Assembly (NCBI RefSeq): GCF_036370855.1
Contig: NC_088099.1
Location: 76,859,218-76,923,217, forward strand
Direction: 5' to 3'
Source of the DNA: Dromaius novaehollandiae
Lineage: Eukaryota > Chordata > Aves > Casuariiformes > Dromaiidae
DNA length: 64,000 bases
Under the pieces are notes generated by a model that saw only the letters and a list, made by a program, of their open reading frames with translations, was not told where the DNA came from and searched no databases. Below are positions 47,301 to 60,000 of the stretch, one piece after another (the stretch's first letter is position 1; every line of letters begins with the position of its first letter). The position numbers were made by a program, and so were the translations under genes.

Positions 47301-47892
47301 CAGATTGTGTGGTGTGTGTGTGTTTTGTTTGGTTGGTTGGGTGGGTTTTTTTGTTGTTTTGTTTTGTTTTGTTTTTTAAGTTTTTTGCATGTTGCTGTTA
47401 TCAGTGAAGGCCTCGTTAGACCTCTGATTTTACCTGTGCGGACTGTGTGTTTTTAATGACTGAGTTGGTAAGCAATGTACAAATGGAACAAAACAGTTCA
47501 CTGAGCTCATTTGTCACAACAAGGCTTAAGTATATAAAGCTGCTTATTGGCTTTTTTTTAAACTTATTCTGATAGAGGAATTGAAGGCAATCCTTAAGAA
47601 GGTGTGCATGTGGGGTTTTTTTTGGGGGGGGGTTGTTTTTTAATAAAGCAGTTTTCAGAGCAAAGGTGAACTTAAAGGAACAGCAAAATGTTTTCCGGAC
47701 ACTAGAAGAACAGCTATACTGGCTTAGACTTTATCTGTCTAGCCTAGTATCTTGGCTCAATAGTGGACAATAGTTTATGTGTAGGAAAAACCATAAAAAT
47801 AGTGGCCTGCAACAGGAAGATGGTACTCCTTGGAGAAAATACTTGTTTGTAGTGTATTTAATCCAATTAAGCTTCTGAATATCTTTTTGCAG
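44330..47892 (+). other. TEX10: TEX10 intron 1
   Basis: This intron is about 3.6 kb and holds the 3' part of the CpG island, simple repeats (a TTTTG tract near 47,355-47,376, a G-run near 47,625), and an antisense CR1 tail just before the acceptor TTTTTGCAG. No further exon is recognised. Confidence 0.6.
47704..47800 (-). mobile_element. CR1 LINE 3'-end fragment, antisense
   Basis: AGAACAGCTATACTGGCTTA and TCTGTCTAGCCTAGTATC, with AATAGTGGACAATAG following, read as the reverse complement of a sauropsid CR1 3' end (the GGCTAGATGGACC-type tail). It lies about 90 bases before the TEX10 exon 2 acceptor. The identification is by eye and the outer limit is uncertain. Confidence 0.6.
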
Positions 47893-47901
47893 AGAATCAG
47901 A

Positions 47902-48081
47902 ATGACTAAAAAAAGGAAACACCAAGAAGATTTTCAGAAAGTGAAATTGAAAGTTGGGAAAAAAAAGCCTAAACTAGAAAATGCAACTGATACCACTTTC
48001 AAAACCAAGGCCATACAAATTCCTGAGCAACTTAAAGAAGATGGAGTGCTTCCTACACAAAATAGAAAACTTAATATAAAG
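47902..48081 (+). CDS. TEX10: TEX10 first coding exon (residues 1-60)
   Basis: The acceptor TTTTTGCAG ends at 47892, nine untranslated bases precede the ATG, and the donor AAAG|GTATGC follows. The 180 coding bases end at phase 0. The peptide is Lys-rich ([16 protein letters not shown]), likely a nuclear/nucleolar targeting signal. Confidence 0.96.
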
Positions 48082-51000
48082 GTATGCTTTGATAGTATTT
48101 TCTGAAGTGATGGATAATGACATTTTATTTACCTAGGTTTACTATAATATTATACTTTAGAGAAAAAAATATTATTTACAAATTTTGTAAAAAACAGTGG
48201 AGTATTTGAATACCTTTCTGTCCTTGACAATAAGCTGACCCATGGATTTAATGGCTTAAATTTCTTGACCATCATAGAATCTAAGGCAAAGGTTATCAGT
48301 GCTGGGAAAAACTGAAGTTGCGTGCTGTTTTGAGCATGTAGGTTTAACATTCCATTTTATCATGGATTGTAACTTAAGAACAGATTTTTAAAAAAAATAT
48401 AAGCCTCCTGAAATGATCTGGGTTTTTTTTTTTTTTTTTAATTTTTACATGTTTGTGAGTGCTTCTCCCCTTTATAATTGCTGCCTCCTTTACCTTTTCT
48501 CTCTTGCAACTCTCTGCTTAAGCTGGAGAGTTGTTGAGACTGAGTTTCATAATTCTACTTTTGAGAACCAAGAGATGACTTTTTTTCATGCTTCTGTTAA
48601 GTTGGTAGGGTAGTATATAAATTGCAGAATGAGGGGTATCTAATTACCTGAAGGACAAGTCATGGTATCTCATTCTTTCTGCAATTGAATTTTGATGATT
48701 TGTTCATTGTTATGCTTTAAACAAATATTATATTTGTTCTGAACTTACTACTTTGCTACAAACCGCACCGTTAGAACAGACTCTATCTTTGCGCATCTAA
48801 GAAAACATGCTAGAAAATAGATGCAGCAGTTCGAGCATTTAAAGTAATAATATATAGTAAGCAAATACATACATGTGTTTCTTTCCTTATAGGATCTGCT
48901 TTCACAGATGCACCACTATAGTGCTGGGGTTAAGCAAAATGCTCTTCTTGGGCTCAAAGATCTTCTGTCTCAGTATCCATTTGTAATTGATGCACACCTT
49001 TCAAGTATAATAAGTGAAGTGGCAGCTGTGTTTACAGACAAAGATTCTGGTGTTAGAGGAGCAGCTGTTCACCTGCTTCAATTCCTGGCTTCAAAAATAA
49101 GAGCTGAACAGATTGCTCCGTTTTTTCCTTTGGTAAGTGCCCATCTATCCAGTGCCATGACTCATATCAGTGAGGGAATTCAGGAAGATTCATTGAAAGT
49201 CTTAGATGTTTTGTTGGAACAGTACCCAGCTCTTCTTACTGACCGCAGTAGTATATTGTTGAAGAATTTTGTAGAGCTTATTTCTCACCAGCAACTGTCA
49301 AAAAGAATGAAAAGTAGAGAGAAACTCTCCTGGATGCTGTCTGTTAACCCGAATCGCAGAGTAACTTCTCAGCAGTGGAGGCTGAATGTACTTATCAGGC
49401 TCAAGAAGTTCCTCCAAGCAGTAGTAGATGGATCTAGTGAATTAGAAGATGAAGGGCTTCAAGAACAAAAGGATAGCCCTCATTCTGTGAGGAACCCAGT
49501 ATGTATAAGCTGGAAGGTCCATGCAAATAATCAGCAACACATACAACTATATGAAAATGGTGGCTTACGACCAAAGATCAACTCATCATTTAGACTGAGG
49601 TGAGAAAAATTTAACTTAGTGTCAACTGTATGTTTACAATTAACATGAAACTGGTTTGTTGCTGCTGAAGACAAGTATTTCATTTTTGTCCTGGGATTCT
49701 TGGTTAGCTGTATTATAGAACATTTAGTGTAATGAGCTATTTTACAGCGATAGCTTGAAAATGCAGAAATACTAAGTGGATAACTGTACTACTTGTATAT
49801 CATGAACTGTCCCATTACTAAGTAAAAGCTATATTTATGCTATTTGTAATAACTTTTTGGAAGGACAATAATTTTTGTATTGCAAACTAAACACTACAGA
49901 TTATTTTATTGCAGGATATCAAATACACATAGGGAGCATGCAGGCAGATTTCCCTATACTAAAAGGAAGCATGTCTCTGACATTGTGTTTACAGTTGAAT
50001 GCAGTGTTGAAACATCAGTTGACTGAGATTGACGTGGCTGTTCTTTTAATGCCCAAATAATGAACTTGACTGAAACTTTGTGCTTTTACCCTCAAGAAAG
50101 CTATTGTAATTTTAGAAACAGTTGAATTTCTTTACGAACAAGCTATAGTCAGACAAAAAGGATGGTATAATAAGAGGCATCTTACTGCATTGGAGTTCTG
50201 CTGAATTTTAAATTCCAGATATTTTTAATCATTTCATGAATTTTTACCTTCACTATGGATAAAAGATCTCTTTTGGGAAATGTTGATGAATATGGGGGGA
50301 AAAAAGCATTATTATAAAGAAACTCTATAGAATAAGCTTGTGTGCTTAGTCAGTTTTTTTTTTAAGTAATAAATAGATATGAGTTGAAATTTCAGGGGAA
50401 ATAACTAACCATCTTTGTTTCTCTTTCTCCTTGATTCATCCATCCTTCAAACTGGAGGGGGGGAATGACACTTTATTGTTGTTGCACCTTTTAAACATTG
50501 GCATCCCCATGCTTATGCATTACTATAAACATCACATGTGTGGTAGTAGAGGAAGTGGAGTGAACTACTTGAAAAGCAAAAATTCTCTTTAGCCTTTCTC
50601 AGGACTCTTAATCCAGAGATTTTAAATAGTTTGAGAGAGGCCACATGCTTGTCTTATTGGTGGGGGAGACTTAACAGATATAAAGCAGTTTACCAAATTC
50701 AACTAGCAGACTATTATGGACCACTGCATTTGAGAGGACTCTAGCATTGTGCATTGAATGATATGCACTGTGTGATATACCATGCAGAAGATGCATTCTA
50801 TCAGAGGTCTGGGAAAATAAACTTTACATCTGGTGTTACCTGAATTGGATTCCTCTTTTTTTGAGGAGTGGTAGATTTTAGTGAAGTAGCTACTGATGCA
50901 CCTGTGGTTATAAATACTTTCAAAAAGACTTTTGCAAGCATGAGAAGGAGCCGGAAGAGTAGAAGGAAACGTTACTAGAATCCAAGGCAAGGTTGACAAA

Positions 51001-54000
51001 GAAAGCTGATGGCAGCAGAAGAGAAGAATGGAAAGAGAAGGGCCATTCATACAAGGTACTAGAATGTTCTCATTTTATTGCGTTTGTCCATTGTTTGGTT
51101 ACATTCATTTTGTACAAGGGGCCGGTACAGCTTGTTTTACTGGATATTTACTAAATTTTAAGAATGGAAGTTAGTGTGGTGGCTTCTGTATCTGACACGA
51201 AAAATAGGGAAAAGATACCTACACCATGAAGCCCTTTTCTCTGAAATCCTGTCTAGTAAGCTAAAGATGTTTAATTCTTTCTCTTCTAATCCCAGCTCTG
51301 GCCTTTATAGTCATTCCTGGGCCTTTGCTGTGGCTGTTACTTCAAGGACAAAAATGTCTTCTAATGAGAGGTGCAGAGAATCTGTAATGCTTTTTGAGGA
51401 TCTTCAAAAAGTCTGTAGTGCTCTTTGAGGACCTCCAAAATCTGAGACCGTGTGTGTTTAAAGAAGTTACACAAATAGTCAAGTCTTAACTGTAGGGAAT
51501 ATGAGTGGACCAAGCAATAAGTGAATAATTTCGGTGTGTATGTATTGATAGTAAAAGGGCTCATCACTAATACTGCAAATAAGTTTCAACTTTGCCCTTT
51601 TAAAAATAGTATAAGGCATATCTGTTTGCAACCCTATTTTTTATCTTGCAAGTTTTTCAGGTAGCGATTGCACCTCTTATGTCCCTTTAGTGATTACAGA
51701 AAGGGATTTTCAGAACCTGTGCAATTTTGTCCTGAGCTAAGAACAGTGGATGGGTCAAAGATGTAAATTCTAAGACTTTCTTTTTTTTCTAATGTGTGCT
51801 AGGTCTTTCTACTATATGTCAATTAAAGATTACAGTGAATTAGGAAGTTACTAGAATATTCCTGCTGCTTTATGTGCTGACATGCTGCTTTTTGCATCAA
51901 AATCCTTTCAGGTTTGGAAAAATGGAAAGCCTTCACAACTTGAATACCATGATAACAAGGTGTGTGATTCTTTTCTGAACTGGGAGTGGAGCTGAAGAGA
52001 AATGCTACAGCATCTGTTGCTGCCAGAAAAGGACAAAATGAACCTGCAGAGAAGACTGGAGAAGACAGAGAAAATGGAAGACAAAGCATAGTGAATATAT
52101 GTAGTATGACCTCTGCCTCAGATAGAAATGGAAAGTTCAGCTAATGTGGGATACTGAGTATTTTTCTACTGCAAATGGTGGTACTCACAAAGAGAAGAGG
52201 AGGACAATACCCTGGTCTAGGCTCCAAAAGCCATAAACACTTCCTAAATTCAAATGACTTCTCCTGTTTTAAGCAGCAGACAGCTTCTGTTTCTTTTACA
52301 CTTGCTTGACTTTCCTATGCTGAACTTCTGTTGTATTCTTGCTGTCAAGTTGCCTATATATGTTACACAAGTTTGTTTGGGTTTTTTTTGTTTGTTTGTT
52401 TTTTTTTTTTAAGACTATCAGCACTTTGAGAAAAATAACAGCTTGAGGGGCTATGTACACAGTTAAATGGAGCTCTTACAGCTCCCATCAATAATATTGC
52501 ATCGCAATGTGAAGGTAATGCACCTTGTGGTGTTTCAGGGCATTCATTATAATTTTATAGGAATCTTCAGGTGTTTGCTAACTTCTCAAGTTTTGTCCAC
52601 TGTACATTGTTTAATAGAGTGATCATAGTCGAGAAATAAGACTGCTCTAGTTCCAGAGCACTGCTATAATGTTAGGTGGTATTTTCAGATAAGTGATTTT
52701 AAAAAACACTACTTCAGAACTATTTTAGCCAATTACTGACACTTCAGAATCTCATCTGAGTGTGTAATCTTGTCATGGCATTCATATTTACAGGACAGTA
52801 ACTTGTTCAGTGAAATTCTAGGTCTTGGTATCAACTTGCTTGTCCTGTGGCTTGTTAGGATTCATCATGGTTTTAACTGGAAGATCGGTTTGTCTGCCTT
52901 GTCAGTAAAAGACCGAGAGTTAAATGTCTAATTTAGGGGGGTTTACCCTAAACTCTCTTTATAATTTCTGAAATAAAGGGGTGCCTTCAGTGGACAGGTC
53001 ATCCAAAGTCTTAGGTTGCGATGAGTTGTCCCTTGGAGTGCCTGTTTATCTGCAGTGTGTATAAAAGGGACATAGAGCAATCATGTCATAAAAGGGACAT
53101 AGAGCAGTCATGTCAGCTATTTGATGGATCCCTACAGACAGCAGATGAATCCATTCTTAAATGTCTCAATATTATGAATTCATTGTCATCAGTCAACTTT
53201 TCTGTATCTTAAAATAAGCTAAATGAAGTTTACTTCATACATCCTTTGCTGCTGTTAATCAGTGCTTAATTTAAAAAAATTAAGACTTCTGCCAGGTGCA
53301 GCAGGTACTGAAAGTAAAAAAGTTGTCTCCCCCCCTTATGACTGTACTGTTTCTGCTTGTCCTTTTTGTTTCGTGCTGGATATCTAAAATTCTCTTTCCC
53401 AACTTGCCTTTGTTGAAAAAGAGCATCTATTGCTTGCACCAGCCCCCCTTTTTTAATTCCTTTGTACATGTCCTTTCCCTGCTTCTTGTAGAGTTTGTGT
53501 TTATTAACATCTGGATTCATTTGGGATTAGTAAGGTATCAGTTTCAACTAGACTGAAAATTTTATTCTGTTATTATAGATAAATTGCAGCAGCATGAGAA
53601 ATACAGCTTTATAGAATAGTGTAACTAATGGGATAATTTGGAAATGACAGGATGACCAGGAAAAACTGCTTGACCTCTTTAATCCAGTATGAAATAAAAT
53701 TTTTGTAAACAGCTTCTCTATGTGTAAAAAGAAAGCAAACCGTTTTTTCAAAACTCATGTTTGGGGTGTATATAAGGAGAAATCACTTCCTAGAGATCAT
53801 CACTGGAACAGAAAGGAGTTTTACAGGAGATTTGGCATATCAATTTTGTGTATACTAAGAATTTAGGTTTATGATGGTAATTCCTTGCTGTGAGTTAGGG
53901 AAAAAATGACGGAATGCCATATCTGAAATCGTAAGTTGAAGTTATTGCTTATTTTAGGGCAATATTTCTCAAAAACTGAACATGCTTTATTGCTATTTTG

Positions 54001-57000
54001 TTGTCTGGGAACCCCTTTGAAAGCCTATTTTGCTTAAAAAATAGTAGGAGTTCTTCAGGAGTTACTTTCTTTAAGGAACAGTCATCCTAAAACATATGCG
54101 TGAACTCTGGCTTTGCTGTCAATTTATGCACATGCTGTTTACAGAATTTCTCAACAATTGCCTGAATTTTTCCGGGGCAGGCATTTTTTCATTTGTGCGG
54201 ATAATTCCTTTTGGGACAGAAGTGAAAAGAATTCTGAGAAAAAAGATCTTGGATTTTCTTGCTTTCTGGAAGATGTATGTTCTTTTTACTTAGTTTTAAG
54301 TATAACTCTCAATTTTTCAATAACTTTTAAATTTACAATCAGACCTTTTGAATAATTTTCCAACAGTTTCCTCTCCAGACTGTTAAAATTAAACCATCAA
54401 AACAGGAGCTGAAGTTACATTTTTGCAGAATGTTTTTTATATTGTGTTTATAGCTGGAGATCATTACTGACTGTCTCTAATAAACCTCATGTGTTTGACT
54501 GTACTTTGTAGTCATTTTCATTATTTTTTCTTCACAGAGCTTAAATTTTATTAAAAAAAAGCTTCTTTATTGTGTTGTGCTGAGCACAGTCAAGTCTTGG
54601 CTATTGCTTGAAGGTGATATGATAATGCAAATCGTAGTGTTTCTCCATTTGTATAGACTTACATTTAACAATGGAGAGAGAGAAGTATTGAAATCTAATA
54701 AGATGTTACAGAAGCACACAAACTTGCAGGGAGGCTTGGGAGCAGGTTTTTTATAGTTGTTCTTAACTCTTGTTTTTAAAGCAAATTTTAATGTATTAAA
54801 AAGGTACTACTTTCTGGTATTATTATCTGTTTTTAATGGTGTGCCCTTTATCTTTTTTCTTCTTCTCCCTGCTCTTGTCATTTAGGTCTCTGGCAAGTGT
54901 AATGGACAGCGCAGAAAAAGGCCTGTCCTCTGCTGAAAATTTAAAAAGTTTTATTGAGATAATAATTCCATTACTGATTGAGTGCTGGATTGAAGCATCT
55001 CCTGCACAATCAGCTCCCATCCTTGGAAATCTTTTGGAATCAGAATCTCAGCAGCTTATGCAGCAAGTGCTTAGTATAATACATTTATTGTGGAAACTCA
55101 CAAAGCGGCATGATGAAACATACAAAATGGTAAGGGAGAAGTGATCCTTGGCATAATTATGGGAGTTCATTTTTGTTTTGATCAGAAATTAGTGATTTGT
55201 TGATAGGTGTGATGGAAATATTGGAAGTATTTTAGTAACAGAGAGGAAGAAGCCTAGGTTTTGAGTAAAATACGAGTGTGTGTTTTGTAAAAATTTTTTA
55301 ACCTAGAAAAGCATGTATTGAACTGAGCTGCAAGTTCACCAGTAGCCTCCAGGCATTCTTGGCATACTGCAGCATGAAAGCTTTTGAGACTGAAGGAAGT
55401 TTTGGAGAAGAGGAGCATTCTGTGAGAATGTCTGTCTCCTAGATACCCTATAGAATATAAATCTTGAGAAAGTGTGGTATGGAGGCATTTCTTCCTTGTT
55501 TTTATGAGTTGAAAAGTTTTACACGTGAAGGAAAAAAACCCAAACCCTAGATCCAAGATCTTGGAAAGGTAAGGAGCAAATGTAGTATGAGATCCTGTAA
55601 CTGCTTTGTAGAATCTGCATTGTTGTGTTGTGGTTAGTATTTGAAGCCATTCCATCAAAACCTCAATAAGAATTTAGAAAAGCATTCTTGAAATTTCTTG
55701 ACAAATCACTTTTTTCTTTTTGGCAACTTTTCCTGGTCTTCCAAAGGTTTGCAAATTGGAAAAAGAATATTGTCGTCTTTGCAGTTTTAGTGTTGATAGC
55801 AGTTGGAAAAATATCTTGACAGCTCTTTCCTTTCTGTGTATAAGACTATAGATTTCTTTGCTGACTATTCCCCTTTGCTTGAATCAAGAACAGAGGAATG
55901 TATCTAAGTTGGATTGGTATAATTAATAGCTTTCACAAGATCTACATATAGAATAATAATCCCTGCAAAATGTTTGTATAATCAATGTGTTATACCAGAG
56001 TTATTAAGCATGTACAGTCTGAGGGGTGGATTTAGCATGTCTGAACAGAGCACTTAATGTGTATTCCTTTTCCTGTTCACCATTTCTTCAGAGCTTCTTG
56101 GAAGCAAGCAGAAAGCAGGCTGTTAGCCTGGTAAACAACCTGTGGCAGCCTGCTGTCTGGTAGCCTTTTCTTTGGCTTTCTGCAGGGCTGCTGCCCTTAG
56201 CCATATGGTACCTGTCTTTTGGTCACATGAAAGGAGTGCTCCTGAGTCAAGATGTGAGCTGCTTTTGCGACAGGGCTTGGCTCTGTTTTGATTGTGTGGT
56301 GAACAGGATTCATGGTATATGGCCCTTGAGTACCTTTGTAAGAGATGGTGTGGCCTTTGTTGATTGAAAAGTTGGACTCTGTGTGTGTGTGTGTATACAT
56401 ATATGTGTATTGGTGTGTTGTATACATATATGTGTATATAGACACATATATAATTCCCTATACTGTTCCATATAAAATTTTTCACCATGCTGAGGGCTTG
56501 AAAATCAAACTGATTCTGAAGCAGAGTAACACTATTGTACATCCTGTTATTGTGAGCCATTTTTGATGAAGGACTTTGTCAGGTCATTTGTAGTGACTTG
56601 AAAACCCATTTTGGGTGTACATATGACTGAAAATAACTTTAAAAACTGTTAATTCAAGTTAGTTTTAATCTAATATTGTAATAAAGATACCAATTTAAAA
56701 AAATTCAGACCAAATGTGCAGAAGTTGTCATTATGTTAAGTATGCTAACTTTTATATTTATAATACTATATGCTGCTTAGAATCCGGTATCAAATCAAAA
56801 TGTTAAGCTGAATTTTATTTTCTGGCAATCAATACATCACAGCTTTCCTTTGCAATGATATTATTCTTACAGTAGGCATGGGGATGTCATGGTGATGGGC
56901 AATCTTTAAAAAGCCGTTTTAGGTACAGATGGTTGCATTATGACCTTCTGTCATGAGATTTTTCCATATGACCTTAAAACTTGTTTGTTTTTTTTTTGAG

Positions 57001-60000
57001 GAGGCTGCATTTCATAATCTCATCTTGTCTGTTCTTTAGTCATCTTTATAGACTACATGCATTCAGATGACTCGATCTGAAAGTGGAAACTTTGTGTATT
57101 AAATAATACTTGCGCAGTATGGCATTTTGAGGAACAATTTCTTAAGATCAAAGAGGTTAATAGAGACACTTTGGAAAATGACTCTGAGTGTGTTTAGTGG
57201 GCACATAATATTTGAAATAGTTTAATGACTATTATCTTTTAATGCATGAGAATATGAAAAAAGATTATTCTTCATGACCCATTTGATAACAATGGGCTTT
57301 TTTTCCCTGATGGGTGCTGCTGGACAGTTTGCTAAAGAGTGATTGTGAGTGTAAAATTCCCCAGCCCCCCAAAAAATCAACCAAAAGAGCCAATTGTTCT
57401 GTAAGGATGGCCTTTCTACTAGAAAATATTTTGTCAGTGGGCTTTGAGCTACAAGGATGTAAATGGTAGGAAAGATGAAGGCAGTGTCAGGTTACTTAGT
57501 CATGGAAAATTTAGGATAGTCAGTCCACAGAAAGTTTACCCTAATTTCTCTAACTTTAAGTACTCTGACAAATTAATGTAAAAGCACCTTCAGTTCACAT
57601 CTGGAATTAATTTGTCTTAATACATATATCCACATGGATATGTGCTAATAAAGTGTACTGGTCCAGTTTGGATTAACTGTTATCATTCAGTCTTGATTTA
57701 TATTGTAATTGTATTCCATTGTCTTGTGGACCTTTCAGTTTGTGCACAAGACAATGCTATTGCATCTGAAAGAAAATACATGTGGAAACTTGCAAACAGA
57801 AGCTGGAATTTCTGTTTTCTGTTAATTCCAATAGTGGATTTTGAAAGATAATTACATTTATGTATTTTATTTAATTTACTACAGTGTTTTCTGTGTATCA
57901 TTTGCTTTCCTTAATAGGAACTATGGCTTCGAATGAATTACCTTGTTGATTTTAAGCACCACTTCATGCGTCATTTTCCTTATTCTTTACAAGAAACAGT
58001 CAAGCACAAAAAGAAAGATTCATGCAAAGGGTAAGACTAAAATCAGTGTCATGTTACAGCTTTTAATTTCACAAAATAAGTGAGATAGTATGTATGAGTC
58101 AGATGCCTTGTCCAGTATTACATCTTTAATATTAAAGGGAACTTTTTTTTAAATTGTATGTTCTTTAAAAGTCTGTAGAGAATTTTTACATGATGGCAGT
58201 GTTACTGAATTGAGGAGTTTTGATTCTACTTTTAAAAATATCATATAGGAAGTCCTCTGAATATCCTCCAGTAGAAATCAAAATGCTGTCCAAGAGAAAT
58301 GGAAGTATTTTATAGAGCATTTGATCTGGAATATTGTTTTTTAGCTTATGTTTTGCCTATTGCTTGTTGGTGATTTGTGGTAGTCTGGCTGTTCTCATGT
58401 TTCTAGATAGTTTTAGTTTACTGCTGCATTACATCAAAACATAATTAAAGCCTGTTTATTCACCTTCATCTGCCCCTCTATAGTTGTATTAGAGGGCTGG
58501 ATGAATACAGCTAGGAGGGCAGATGAGTCATGTTGTGCCTATTCTTCATGGCCAGGCTGTACAGGAACAGGAGGAGCCAAACTCTTGCATTCTTCTTCAC
58601 TATTGAGCTGGCAGAGTGGGAGCACAAATTTTGTTCTGATAGAGGCTAGCAGCAGATTGTCTCCCTTCTCAGCTCCCAGGCAGGACTTGTTTGGAATTCC
58701 AGGTGTGAGACAGTATTCACACAAGGTCTCTTCTGGAGTCCTTGTCTACCATTGTAGTCCATGTAAAACACTAGCATATATACAGTATGAATCAGTGAGT
58801 GTCTACCTTGGTTTCAAATGCCTGCCGACTGCGTCTTTGCAAATTGAGCTTGTAATAGTGGAACCTCTTTCTTTACTAAGGGGCCTCAATGGTGCACATA
58901 TATTTGTGGTTGAAATTGTGTTTGATAATTCGAGTTGCGTTTTCTCTTCCTGGAAAGGCACATAGGTCAGAGGTATAGCATAGCTCTTAGCTGAAACAAA
59001 AACATTTAACTACGTTGTATCCATTAAGTTCATAAAATAAAAAACGTCCTGATTTTTCAGGTTTTTACCTGAGCCCCTTTCCTTGAAACTGAAAATCAGA
59101 GAATTAATAGTTAGGTAATTCAGCCATCTTTCTTGTCTTATAGATACCACCCTGGCTGTAATTGTATTGATCCTTCTTCACTCTGCTCTTACACACTGCC
59201 CATTCTTGCATTTTAAAATAAATATATTGTTAGACAGATACTGAAGAAATAATATGCAAGATTATTTTTTATTTTGACTATTACTCCTAGACTTCTGAAA
59301 ACTTAGCTTTGTGCCATGAATATAAGAATAGTTGCTTTTGTTTTCCCTTCTTACCAATACATAATATCATATACATAAGTGGATTTTTGTTCATGGTGCT
59401 TCCTGTTGTTGTGTAACAGTATTCTTCATGGAAGAAGAGATAAAGGAGAGACTGAAACTAAGCACTCATTTTTGTAGGGTATGTGGTTGAAGCCGTTTCC
59501 TGGAGTTCCTTTTGCTGGTTCAGTCACCTGGAAGTTCTGCTAGGCCAGTGTAGGAATATCAAACAGGAATAACCAGCCAGAGAGATTCAGTTTAGAACTT
59601 CTGTTGTTTCTCCCAGTATAAGCATGAGAACTTCCCACATCTTAAGGAATTACCTGGAAGCTTGCGATGTGCAGAGATTCTTGGTCAGTAACTTAACATC
59701 TTGTTGGTAGAACAAGAAATTGTCACGGTCGTTTATGAAGAATAGTCTACTACTATCATAAATAGTTTCGTTAAAAATGTAAGTTGAATAGCAGAAGTAT
59801 TGCCACAAATACGAGTACTAGTGCTGGAAATCTTTCACCAGGTTAGACATCAGTAAATATTTTTGGCCAAAGAAAGAGGGCAAATACAGGTTCAAAATAT
59901 TGAATCAGTTTCAGAATGCAATGTTTTGTTTTGGAAACAGCAAAAAATGTTCCGTTTACTGAATAAAATTCTAATTTCTTAATTTGAAATGGTATACATA

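Larger units (their letters stand above)
49600..54885 (+). other. TEX10: TEX10 intron 3 (5.3 kb)
   Basis: AT-rich intron, the longest complete one here. Besides two small tandem duplications (51381-51442, 53061-53114) and poly-T tracts near 52,383-52,411, I see no gene or assignable transposon. Open frames within it are short and lack splice context. Confidence 0.65.

Noticed and set aside
56123..56560. 145-codon - strand ORF through a TG/TA microsatellite
   Set aside because: Part of the reading frame is produced by the simple repeat (TYVYTH-like periodic peptide).
58501..58965. 154-codon + strand ORF in TEX10 intron 5
   Set aside because: No recognisable domain, no splice partner and no similarity to TEX10. 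Probably chance or a decayed repeat.
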